Assembly (NCBI RefSeq): GCF_938045205.1
Contig: NZ_CALIMY010000095.1
Span: forward strand, 1 to 32,330
Direction: 5' to 3'
DNA length: 32,330 bases
Origin: an uncultured Campylobacter sp.
Lineage (GTDB): Bacteria; Campylobacterota; Campylobacteria; Campylobacterales; Campylobacteraceae
The stretch's first letter is position 1. The number at the start of each line of letters is the position of its first letter. A program made the translations under genes and the position numbers. The notes below the pieces were generated by a model. It saw only the letters and a list, made by a program, of their open reading frames with translations, was not told where the DNA came from and made no database searches. Below are positions 1 to 7,178 of the stretch, in pieces.

Positions 1-435
1 TTACCGCTTTATATCCTCGCTCGAAAAAATTCTCTCGCCTTCGTAAATTTTCTCATAGCGGCTTAGCTTGCCCTCTTTGAAATAGCCGATGAAATAGGCC
101 GCCGATCTTTCGGCCTGCTCTTGCGAAATTTCATCGTAGAGGCGAGCGGGCTTCTTTGATTTTTGTTTGTGCAGGCACGAACAGCCGCGAAAATAGCGCT
201 TTTTGATTTTAAAATTTTGCACCTCGTCGTCTCGCTCGTCTGCGCGCTTTGTTGCGTTTGTTTCGCTACTCTGCTTGTCTGCGGGCGTCTGGTCATCTCT
301 CCCGCCGCCCTGTATCGTTTGTTTTTGCTCGCTTGCCGCGCCGTGATCTTGCGCCTCTACGGCGCCGAAACAGATACTCGCCGAAATTAAAACCGAAATA
401 GCCGTTCTTGTCGCTCTGGGTAAAACCATTTTCAT
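1..435 (-). CDS. Secreted hypothetical protein (144 aa)
   Basis: Not recognised. Residues 1-28 form a Sec-type signal peptide: a positively charged start, a hydrophobic run, and a likely cleavage after the Ala of VEA. A low-complexity, charged, Gln/Asp/Lys-rich linker follows (about 29-72). The rest is basic, with a Cys-x-Cys pair (C85, C87) and an ending rich in Tyr, Glu and Lys (YFKEGKLSRYEKIYEGE). That ending vaguely resembles small proteins of the DUF6156 kind, which normally run on further, so this copy could be truncated at its C-terminus. The stop codon occupies bases 1-3, so the frame is complete in the window. The start is supported by AAAGGAGAGG immediately upstream, the same leader as two other secreted proteins nearby. 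Probably periplasmic; no function can be assigned. Confidence 0.6.
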   Translation of the reverse strand: MKMVLPRATRTAISVLISASICFGAVEAQDHGAASEQKQTIQGGGRDDQTPADKQSSETNATKRADERDDEVQNFKIKKRYFRGCSCLHKQKSKKPARLYDEISQEQAERSAAYFIGYFKEGKLSRYEKIYEGERIFSSEDIKR

Positions 436-741
436 CCTCTCCTTTTGCCGCCGCTGCGTACGGACCTGCCGCGGCGTAGGATTTAAATTTTAAAATTTAC
501 GCGTCGCACGAAACATCCGCGCCGTTAAATTTAACTGTAAAGCTCGTGTGACGCCGTGCTAGCTAAATTTAATCGCGGCACTCGCACGAATATTGCTACG
601 TCTGCTAAATTTAAACGCAAAGCTCGCGCGACGCCGCGTCCGCATAAATAGCGCCGCGCCTGCTAAATTTAACCGCGACGTTCGCGCAAGGCCGCGCAGA
701 TAAAATTTAGCTGCAAAATTTTACCGACGCATCTTCAAACG
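436..741. repeat. Gene-free spacer with four degenerate repeats
   Basis: This 306-bp spacer has no credible gene. It contains four copies of a unit that starts with TAAATTTAA (at 526, 564, 606 and 664) followed by a GC-rich tract of the type cGCAAAGCTCGCGCGACGCCG. Units 1 and 3 match over about 33 nt with only a few differences. Spacing is 38, 42 and 58 bp, so this is a decayed tandem array and not an exact one. It lies downstream of the 411-aa gene and upstream of the 144-aa gene, so the latter's promoter must be near its left end. Confidence 0.55.
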
Positions 742-1977
742 CTACTTTATCTTTTTATATTTCCATGTCTGCTCCGTTATGAGCTCGGACTTGCCGTCTT
801 TAATCTTAAATTCCTTAAAGCTCGTTATCGCGTAAATGCTAGGCATCTCAAACATCATGAGCGCGGCTCCGTGCCCCACGCTATCTGACGGGATTTGGGT
901 ATCGTAAGTGGCCTCCGAGCGCCCGGTTTGCACCCATTTGCCGCTCGCATCAAGCTTGTAGATATCCATCGTGGTATTGCTGCCGCGCTCGTCATAGCTA
1001 TAGACGTATTTGTTGCTGCTGGAATTTGATTCGTAGCTTTGCTCGAGCGGGCGCTCGCCCGATTTATCGTAAATTTCGCCGTTCGAGTAGCTTTTGACCC
1101 AATCTTTAAGCTGCTCATCCCACAGATAAGAGGTCATATTAAGATCTGCGCCCTTCTTGATAGCGGTCTGTTTGCTCATATTATCCCACGCGCCCTTCTC
1201 GTCGTTCCAGATGAAGCTCGTAACGACCTCCTCGCCCTTTGCGGCGTCTAGCTCGTGCTTGCTCATCGTAGCGTTTTGCCACGCGCCGTTTTGGAAGGTG
1301 CTGCGGATCTGCTCGTAGCTGCCGTTTCGATCGCCGTTAAGCATCTCTCGCTCGCTGTTTTGCCACGCGCCGTTTACAAACTCGTAGGTTACGTATCCGC
1401 TCATCTCTCCTGCGGCGTCGTAGAAAATTTTGGTCTTATCTTTGGGCTGCCAGCTCTTGCCGTCCCATTTGAAGCTTATCGTAAGCTCCTCTTTATCCCA
1501 CGCGTTTCTTACGGATCTGTTCATGCTCTCTTTTTGCCATTTGCCCTTTGCAAGCTTATATCGCACATCTTCGGTCGCGTTGCCGTCGTAGCTGGAGACG
1601 GTTTTGCTCGCATTGCGCGTGCCGTCATCCGCTATCGAATTGCTCTCGCGCGTCGTGACGCCGTCTTTGACGCTTTCCGTGTAGTCCTCTATTTTTTTCC
1701 ACTTGCCGCTTTTAAGATCGAGGCCAAATACTTCAAATTTAACCATTCCCCCCTTTTCGTCAAAGTAGCTGATCTCTTTGTACCTAGAGCCTAGGCCGTC
1801 CGAGGAGTTCGTATCTCTTACCTGCTCCAGCTTGCGCGCCGCCGCGTCGTAGCTTAGATGCGTGCTCTCCTTGCGCCCTCCGAGTGAGCCGTAGCTCATA
1901 CTTTGCACCATATACTCATACTCCTTGGCAAACGCCGCCGCACAGAGCAGCGCAAGTATCGTAGCGAGCTTTTTCAT
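742..1977 (-). CDS. Secreted Trp-repeat protein of unknown function (411 aa)
   Basis: Not recognised as a named family. Residues 1-17 form a clean signal peptide (MKKLATILALLCAAAFA), so the protein is exported. The mature part is a run of beta-rich repeats, each holding a Gly/Lys-x-Trp pair such as GKWQK or GAWQN. Tryptophans fall at about residues 93, 147, 176, 205, 233, 264, 293 and 348; the steps are 29, 29, 28, 31 and 29 in the middle and about twice 27 at each end, giving a repeat of roughly 29 residues. Similar Trp/Tyr-Asp repeats occur in secreted proteins of Bacteroidetes, so transfer from oral neighbours is possible, but that is inference. The start has AAGGAGAGG directly upstream. 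Flanked by spacers; it looks monocistronic. Confidence 0.7.
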   Translation of the reverse strand: MKKLATILALLCAAAFAKEYEYMVQSMSYGSLGGRKESTHLSYDAAARKLEQVRDTNSSDGLGSRYKEISYFDEKGGMVKFEVFGLDLKSGKWKKIEDYTESVKDGVTTRESNSIADDGTRNASKTVSSYDGNATEDVRYKLAKGKWQKESMNRSVRNAWDKEELTISFKWDGKSWQPKDKTKIFYDAAGEMSGYVTYEFVNGAWQNSEREMLNGDRNGSYEQIRSTFQNGAWQNATMSKHELDAAKGEEVVTSFIWNDEKGAWDNMSKQTAIKKGADLNMTSYLWDEQLKDWVKSYSNGEIYDKSGERPLEQSYESNSSSNKYVYSYDERGSNTTMDIYKLDASGKWVQTGRSEATYDTQIPSDSVGHGAALMMFEMPSIYAITSFKEFKIKDGKSELITEQTWKYKKIK

Positions 1978-2351
1978 CCTCTCTCCTTGGAAAAAATTTT
2001 GATAATTATATAATGTTCGTATATAAAAACGGATAAAATTTCACCGCGCGGCTAAATTTAAAAAACTCGGGCTTTGAAACGGCGGCAGCGGAATTTTATG
2101 TCGCCGAAGCGCCGGTTTTACTCAAATATGCGGTCAAAATTCCGCACGATCTGCTTTTTAAATTTTACGCGGGCTTTCGGCGGAATTTTGCGCGGACGGC
2201 GGCTATTTAAATTTTAATCCAAACCGTCGCAAAAGCGGCGCGAGCTTCAGTCGTCTGCGTAAATTTTAAAATTTTATAAATTTGGCGCCGCCTCGCTGCC
2301 GCGCTATGTCCATGCCGAATGCACCCGGCGAGAGCGGTAAAATTTAGCTGC
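1978..2351. other. Gene-free spacer, A/T palindromes
   Basis: These 374 bp lie between the NADAR-family gene and the 411-aa gene. I see no gene, only scattered A/T palindromes (TAAATTTAAAA, AAATTTTAAAATTTTATAAATTT near 2260-2282) separated by GC-rich tracts. The promoter of the 411-aa gene should be close to 1985-2040, where the sequence is most A/T rich, but no single -10 box stands out. Confidence 0.5.
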
Positions 2352-3308
2352 CTAATCTCGCAAAAATTTCTTATCGATCAGATCGTAGTTTTTATACAGC
2401 CTGCGCAGCTCGTCTCGCACCTCCATCAGCGCAAAGCCGAGCAGATTTTGCCCGCGCCACATACTCGGACGACTTGCGTTTTCGCTCTGCTGCCCAAGGC
2501 CGATACCCCAAATTTTATCCAGCGGGCTGGCCTCAACTAAAATTTTATCTCCCGTCGCGAGCAAAAAGCGCATCATCGCGGGATTTTGCGTAAATTTATA
2601 ATAATTGCCGCTTAGCACGACGCTGTAGCGCACCTCGCCCCAGAGCCGCTCATCAAAGCCCCGCACTTGCCTGCCGAGCGCCTTCATCTGCTTCGCATCG
2701 CGGCTCTGCATTATTTGCGCCCGCGTCTGCTCGTCGCCGAATATTTGCGCCTTGCTCGCCATCATAAACTGCTCGGCGCATAGATACTCATCGGCATCTA
2801 CGGCAAAAGGCGAGCTCTGCCACTGCCCGAGGCAGGATCCGTCCGCGGCCGCATCTGGCTTGTAGAAAAATAGAAATTCATTCGCTTCGGAAGAATTTAT
2901 TAGCGAGGTTTTGTCGTATTTCGCCGCTCCGCCACGTCGCCAAAACGGCACGCCCTCGCGGTAGAAATCGTCTATGTCGTCCGTAAGATCGCCCCTAAGC
3001 CCACCATGCTCGCTAAATTTCAAATTTCGTGGCTCCGAGCAGCATATGTCGCCGCCATGCGCGCATTTTACGCGCTCATTTTCAGACGTCTCGTCCAGCC
3101 CGTCCCAGTCGCCGTAGTGCCAAAAGCAAGGATAGGGGAAGGCCCGTGCATACGCTTTTTGCGCCGCTTCATCCAGCCGCTCGAACCACTGCCAAAATTT
3201 AAATTTATAATCCTCTACCGCGCCCATCCGCCAGCCAAGCGAAAACTCGCTAAGAGCGGGGTATTTGATCCACGGCGGCGGCATCACGTTTTTTAAAATT
3301 TCACTCAC
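2352..3308 (-). CDS. NADAR-family protein with extra N-terminal domain (318 aa)
   Basis: The C-terminal half (about 144-304) is a NADAR (DUF1768/YbiA-like) domain. Visible family signatures include SPFAVDADEYLCAEQFMMASKA, then LGRQVRGFDERLW, the SGNYYKFTQNP segment, and DKIWGIGL followed by the WRGQNLLGFALMEVRDEL ending. NADAR proteins are N-glycosidases; members remove ADP-ribose from nucleic acid or act on riboflavin intermediates. The first ~135 residues are a separate domain starting with YPALSEFSLGWRMGAVEDY and rich in Trp and aromatic residues; I recall this module in other NADAR proteins but know no function for it. The start is GTG at 3306-3308, chosen because AAGGAAAAGGC lies just upstream; an ATG eight codons later lacks so good a site. 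No toxin partner such as DarT is visible beside it. Confidence 0.82.
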   Translation of the reverse strand: MSEILKNVMPPPWIKYPALSEFSLGWRMGAVEDYKFKFWQWFERLDEAAQKAYARAFPYPCFWHYGDWDGLDETSENERVKCAHGGDICCSEPRNLKFSEHGGLRGDLTDDIDDFYREGVPFWRRGGAAKYDKTSLINSSEANEFLFFYKPDAAADGSCLGQWQSSPFAVDADEYLCAEQFMMASKAQIFGDEQTRAQIMQSRDAKQMKALGRQVRGFDERLWGEVRYSVVLSGNYYKFTQNPAMMRFLLATGDKILVEASPLDKIWGIGLGQQSENASRPSMWRGQNLLGFALMEVRDELRRLYKNYDLIDKKFLRD

Positions 3309-3432
3309 GCCTTTTCCTTAAATTTTATTTTGTAGCATAGCTTGAAATTTGCCTAAATTTAGCCTGCGAGTTGAAATTTAGGCAAAATACGGCTAAGCTA
3401 GCAAAACCCGTTCGACTAAATTAGCCGCAAAT

Positions 3433-4140
3433 TTAGTCGCAGAAGCGCTCGTCCGTACGATATTTCTTGCGCTCGGCTATGTAATCGGCTCTGTTTTTCG
3501 GATCGGCGAAATACTGCTTTTGCTTCTGCTGATCGGCTTTGAGCTTTTCTATCACTTCCTTTAGAGCCGCCTTGCGGTCGCTAGCCATGGATGGGAATTT
3601 ATCCGAAAATATCGCCTTATACGGATGATCCTCTACCCAATCGACCGCCCTTTCGACTATGATCTGCTGCTTGTCGATGTCGCAGAATGCGTAGGGGTTG
3701 ATCACGTCGCCCGCAAGGTGCATGAAAGCGGAATTTGCCTCGACCGTCTCCATAAACATCGCGCCGCTGACGTCGATTACCGAGGCGAAGGAGATGAAGC
3801 GGTATTTGCCCGCGTAGAACCAAAACACGGCGTCGTCCTTAAGCCCCAGATCATAAGCGCGCGCAGCGACGGTCATCAGCGTAGTCGGAGCGACCATGTC
3901 CGGGGCGTCCTCGATGATTTTGATCGCTTTTTTCAGGCTCGGCACGTCGTTTTTCATCAACAGATCGTCGATCGGCTCATAAACGTGCACATATTCGGGC
4001 TTGCCCTCCTTAGCCGAATAAAACGGCGAAACATAGATGTCGATCGAAGTGATTTTCTCCACCTTGTCCTCACTCTCGCTTTGGGCGCTCAAAGTCGCAG
4101 CCGCCGCCGCGCAGAGGAGCAGTGAACGAAATTTTTTCAT
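3433..4140 (-). CDS. Secreted hypothetical protein (235 aa)
   Basis: Not recognised by name. Residues 1-20 are a signal peptide ending in SAQ. The middle (about 68-125) reads like a helical TPR/Sel1-type segment, KKAIKIIEDAP followed by LMTVAARAYDLGLKDDAVFWFYAGKYR. I associate this pattern with hypothetical proteins that count repeated helices, but no clear tandem repeat is present. The C-terminus is highly charged (Lys/Glu/Gln, 190-230) and probably a long helix. Two cysteines (C153, C234) could pair in the periplasm. The start is supported by GAAGGAGAGG four bases upstream. It shares leader style with the other two secreted proteins at the left of the window but is separated from its neighbours by spacers. 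Confidence 0.6.
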   Translation of the reverse strand: MKKFRSLLLCAAAAATLSAQSESEDKVEKITSIDIYVSPFYSAKEGKPEYVHVYEPIDDLLMKNDVPSLKKAIKIIEDAPDMVAPTTLMTVAARAYDLGLKDDAVFWFYAGKYRFISFASVIDVSGAMFMETVEANSAFMHLAGDVINPYAFCDIDKQQIIVERAVDWVEDHPYKAIFSDKFPSMASDRKAALKEVIEKLKADQQKQKQYFADPKNRADYIAERKKYRTDERFCD

Positions 4141-4403
4141 AACCTCTCCTTCGGTTAAATTTTATGAATTCTCTTCGTAATTATACCCTTAAATTTTAAG
4201 AGCGCGAGCTTGATTTTTAACGAATATATTTTTGCGGAATTTTAATTTTTGCAGCGGCGCTATTTTCTTTTGATTCGGCTTCAGCGCGACGCTTTACGCG
4301 GCTAAATTTAAGCGCCGTTAGTCGTAAAATTTAGCTCATAATTTAGATCGTCTAGCTAAATTGTTCCGTTCGCGCTTAATCTGAAAACATATTTTATCTT
4401 TGC

Positions 4404-5309
4404 TTAAATTTCATCGCCGAAAAAGTCGCCGTCGATATCGCAAATTTCGATGTTTTGCCGCACTTGCACGCCGAGTTTGTATTTTATCATCAGCTCCGCC
4501 AGCCGCTCGCCGTCAATCAAAACCACCGTGTGACTTTGCACGTTCGCGGCGTATCTTTCGGCATCCTTGCTAAATTTTGACGTGGTGATAAATACACCCT
4601 TTTTGGTCTGCTTATCCGAGATCGCGCCGACGAACTTTTGAATTTCAGGGCGTGAAATTGCGCCTTGCCAGCTTTTAGCCTGCACGTAAATTTGCGATAG
4701 TCCAAGCTCGTCCTCGTCTATAATGCCGTCTATACCGCCGTCCGGGCCGCTCTTGGTTAGTCTGCTTACTCCGTAGCCCATTTTTTCGAGCAAGTGCGCC
4801 ACTAAATATTCAAAAAAGCTCGGCTTTTTTTGCAAAATTTCATCTAAAATTTGAGATTTTAGATTTTGCGCCAATTCATTTGCCGTCTCTGCTATGATGT
4901 CGCTGGGAGTCTTTTCTTGCGTTGCTGTTTGCGAGATTTCGGCGCTCGGCGCGCTTTTATTTTTATAAATTTCATCATACCAAGCCTCAAATTTAGCCTG
5001 CGCGTCTTTGCTTTTTAGCATCTGCTTGCCAAAATCCGTTATCTCATACACGCCTCTGCCGGTTTTTTTGACGGGTTTTTTGGTGCCAGGTAAATTTACG
5101 ACTTCTTTATTGCCCGCAAAATACGATAACGCCCATCCTGCGCGGTTAACATACAAAAGCATGCCGCTAGGTATCCTTTGCGAGAGTTCGTCGTCGCTAA
5201 ATTTATAGTACTCGGCGACAAATTTACAAACCTCTTTTCTGTCCACGCTGCCGTGCTCGCCGATAAACTGCAAAATCGGAAACATCATCTCTTTATAGCT
5301 TGGTATCAT
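4404..5309 (-). CDS. mrr: Mrr-type restriction endonuclease (301 aa)
   Basis: Restriction enzyme of the Mrr family, which as Type IV systems cut foreign DNA carrying modified bases. Residues 1-100 match the Mrr N-terminal winged-helix domain: MIPSYKEMMFPILQFI, then RIPSG, YVNRAGWALSYF and GRGVYEITDFGK. A polar linker (about 115-150) leads to the catalytic domain (about 160-290) with the PD-(D/E)xK-type core: FFEYLVAHLLEKMGYG, GPDGGIDG (188-195) and YVQAKSW (208-214, catalytic Q-x-K), then KGVFITTSKFSKDAERYA. All expected catalytic residues are present and the length is normal, so it is probably active. The start has AGGAAGGAAAACG upstream. No methyltransferase or specificity subunit is adjacent, which fits a stand-alone Type IV enzyme. 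The nearby NADAR gene makes this a small defence-flavoured stretch. Confidence 0.88.
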   Translation of the reverse strand: MIPSYKEMMFPILQFIGEHGSVDRKEVCKFVAEYYKFSDDELSQRIPSGMLLYVNRAGWALSYFAGNKEVVNLPGTKKPVKKTGRGVYEITDFGKQMLKSKDAQAKFEAWYDEIYKNKSAPSAEISQTATQEKTPSDIIAETANELAQNLKSQILDEILQKKPSFFEYLVAHLLEKMGYGVSRLTKSGPDGGIDGIIDEDELGLSQIYVQAKSWQGAISRPEIQKFVGAISDKQTKKGVFITTSKFSKDAERYAANVQSHTVVLIDGERLAELMIKYKLGVQVRQNIEICDIDGDFFGDEI

Positions 5310-5397
5310 CGTTTTCCTTCCTAATTTTTAAAATTTTACCTCTCTAGGTCTGCGACTCAAAAACTTCAAATTTTACCGCTAAATTTAATGTTGCGCT

Positions 5398-6867
5398 TTA
5401 AATTTTACTTTCAAAGCCCGTTTTCGCCGCGTTGCGGTAGAAATCGATCTGATCTTTTTTGATGATGCGGATGTAGTCGGTGCTGCCGGGATGGCCGCTT
5501 TGAAAGCCCGCCGTCATTACGTAGGTGCCGTCCTCTTCGATGAGCCCGCGCTGCAGAGCCTCGCTTATGATACGTGCGAGCAGAGAGTTTATGCTCGTTT
5601 TTTCCCTAACCATCGCTGGATTTACGCCCCACACGAGACTTAGCGCGTGCGCGGTCTGCTCGTCGTGTGCGATTGCGATGATGTCGATTTTAGCGCGGTT
5701 GCGTGCGAGTTTGATCGCCGAGCGCCCCGAGCCCGTGATCGAAAGTATCGCGCCTGCGCCCAGTCTTGCGGCAAGCGCTGCGGTGCTTGAGGTGATCATA
5801 TCGGTCTCGTCGTAGAAATCGTAATCGTTAAATTTATCGTAAGGATAGATCTTTTCGGTCTCGCGGATCGTCTCGCTCATCGCGGCGACTACGGCCGCGG
5901 GATTTTTGCCGATGGCGCTTTCCTCGCTTAGCATCACGGCGTCGGTGCCGTCGAGCACGGCGTTTGCGACGTCGCTGATCTCGGCTCTGGTGGCGCGCTC
6001 GTGCTCGGTCATGCTAAGCATCATCTGCGTGGCGGTGATGACGGGCTTTGAGCGGGCGTTGGCTAACGCTATGATGCGCTTTTGGATGCGCGGGATCTCA
6101 TAAAACGGCATCTCGATGCCCAGATCTCCGCGCGCGACCATTATACCGTCGCTTGCTTCGATGATCTGCTCTATATTTTCGACTGCGTCGAATTTCTCGA
6201 TCTTGGCGTAAATTTTAGCTTTTGAGCCCAGCGAGTTTAAAATTTCGCGCACGCGCAGGATGTCGTTTTGCGACTGCACGAAGGAGATGCCTACGAAATT
6301 TACGCCGTGCGCCGCGCCCCAGCGCAGATCCTCGAGGTCCTTTTGCGTGATAACGTCGATATTTAGGCGGGTGTTTGGAAAGTTCACCCCCTTATTCGAG
6401 CTTAAAAAGCCGTCGTTTTCGAGCACCGCTCGCACGCCTTGCTCGCTTACCGCGACTACCTTGGCGCGGATCGAGCCGTCGTAGAGGTAGATAAACTCGC
6501 CTACCTTCATTAACGGCAAAATTTCTGGGTGGTTGATACACAGCTCGTATTCGCCTTCTGCGGTCTTTTTGCCGATTATTTCGCGAGGAAGGAAGGTGAT
6601 TTTATCGCCCGTTTTTAGTTTAAAATTTTCCTCTAGCTTGCCGACGCGGATCTTTGGACCGCTGATGTCCTGAAAGACGCCTACGCGGACGCCCAGGCTC
6701 TTTTCTACGGCGCGAATTTTGTTTAGATTTGCCTCGTGATACTCGTGCGTGCCGTGGCTGAAGTTCATCCTAAAGGCGTTGCAGCCCGCCTTTACCATCG
6801 CACTCATCATCTCCTCGCTGTCGCTTGCGGGCCCGATGGTCGCTAGGATTTTGGTTTTTTTAAGCAT
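5398..6867 (-). CDS. pyk: Pyruvate kinase
   Basis: Converts phosphoenolpyruvate and ADP to pyruvate and ATP, the last step of glycolysis, in the cytoplasm. The N-terminus reads KILATIGPASDS, followed by NFSHGTHEYH, DISGPKIRVG, the IMVARGDLGIEMP stretch, the ATQMMLSMTEHERATRAE signature and GTDAVMLSEESAIGKNP, covering the barrel and the metal and substrate sites. The C-terminal domain ends in GHPGSTDYIRI. I placed the start at 6867 (489 aa), not at the open-frame start at 6921, because AAAGGAGAAAAG lies just upstream of this ATG and the family begins here. Single gene, with repeat-filled DNA upstream. Confidence 0.95.
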   Translation of the reverse strand: MLKKTKILATIGPASDSEEMMSAMVKAGCNAFRMNFSHGTHEYHEANLNKIRAVEKSLGVRVGVFQDISGPKIRVGKLEENFKLKTGDKITFLPREIIGKKTAEGEYELCINHPEILPLMKVGEFIYLYDGSIRAKVVAVSEQGVRAVLENDGFLSSNKGVNFPNTRLNIDVITQKDLEDLRWGAAHGVNFVGISFVQSQNDILRVREILNSLGSKAKIYAKIEKFDAVENIEQIIEASDGIMVARGDLGIEMPFYEIPRIQKRIIALANARSKPVITATQMMLSMTEHERATRAEISDVANAVLDGTDAVMLSEESAIGKNPAAVVAAMSETIRETEKIYPYDKFNDYDFYDETDMITSSTAALAARLGAGAILSITGSGRSAIKLARNRAKIDIIAIAHDEQTAHALSLVWGVNPAMVREKTSINSLLARIISEALQRGLIEEDGTYVMTAGFQSGHPGSTDYIRIIKKDQIDFYRNAAKTGFESKI

Positions 6868-7178
6868 CTTTTCTCCTTTAAATTTAAAATTTATCGCCGC
6901 ATTGGGCGAAATTTTACGCAAAATTTTGAAATTTTTAAATTTTAAAATTCGTTAGACGAAGGAATTTTAAAATTTTATGGCGCACGAGAATTTTAGAATT
7001 CTACGGCATGGTGAAATTTTAAAATTTCATAGCTTGTGGTGCGGGTTAAATTCTAAAAATTCGCGTTTGAATGAAATTCAAAAATCCCCTATATATGTGA
7101 AGCGCGAGCAAAATTCTAAAATCCTCGCCGAAGTAAAATTTCAAAATTCTTGCCCGAGCGAAATTTAAAAATTCCTCT
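6868..7178. repeat. Array of A/T palindromes between mqo and pyk
   Basis: This 311-bp spacer carries no gene. From 6961 to about 7176 it holds eight palindromic or near-palindromic A/T cores of the form GAATTTTAAAATTC, at about 6961, 6988, 7013, 7046, 7073, 7110, 7134 and 7160. One, at 7013-7028, is a perfect 16-bp palindrome (GAAATTTTAAAATTTC). Spacing is 24-37 bp, and the spacers are GC-richer and mostly unlike each other (for example TATGGCGCACGA, CGGCATG, GCGCGAGC). The promoter of pyk must lie at its left end, around 6890-6960. Confidence 0.75.

Noticed and set aside
1255..1794. Plus-strand open frame of 179 codons
   Set aside because: Antisense to the 411-aa repeat protein, which has a signal peptide, a ribosome-binding site and periodic repeats.
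3625..4125. Plus-strand open frame of 166 codons
   Set aside because: Antisense to the secreted 235-aa protein, which has the better start and signal peptide.
5310..5397. Terminator between pyk and mrr
   Set aside because: Only A/T-rich sequence with no GC-capped stem; readthrough cannot be judged.
6961..7176. CRISPR-like look of repeats and unique spacers
   Set aside because: The repeated part is a 14-16 bp A/T palindrome that varies between copies, spacing is uneven (24-37 bp), and there are no cas genes nearby.
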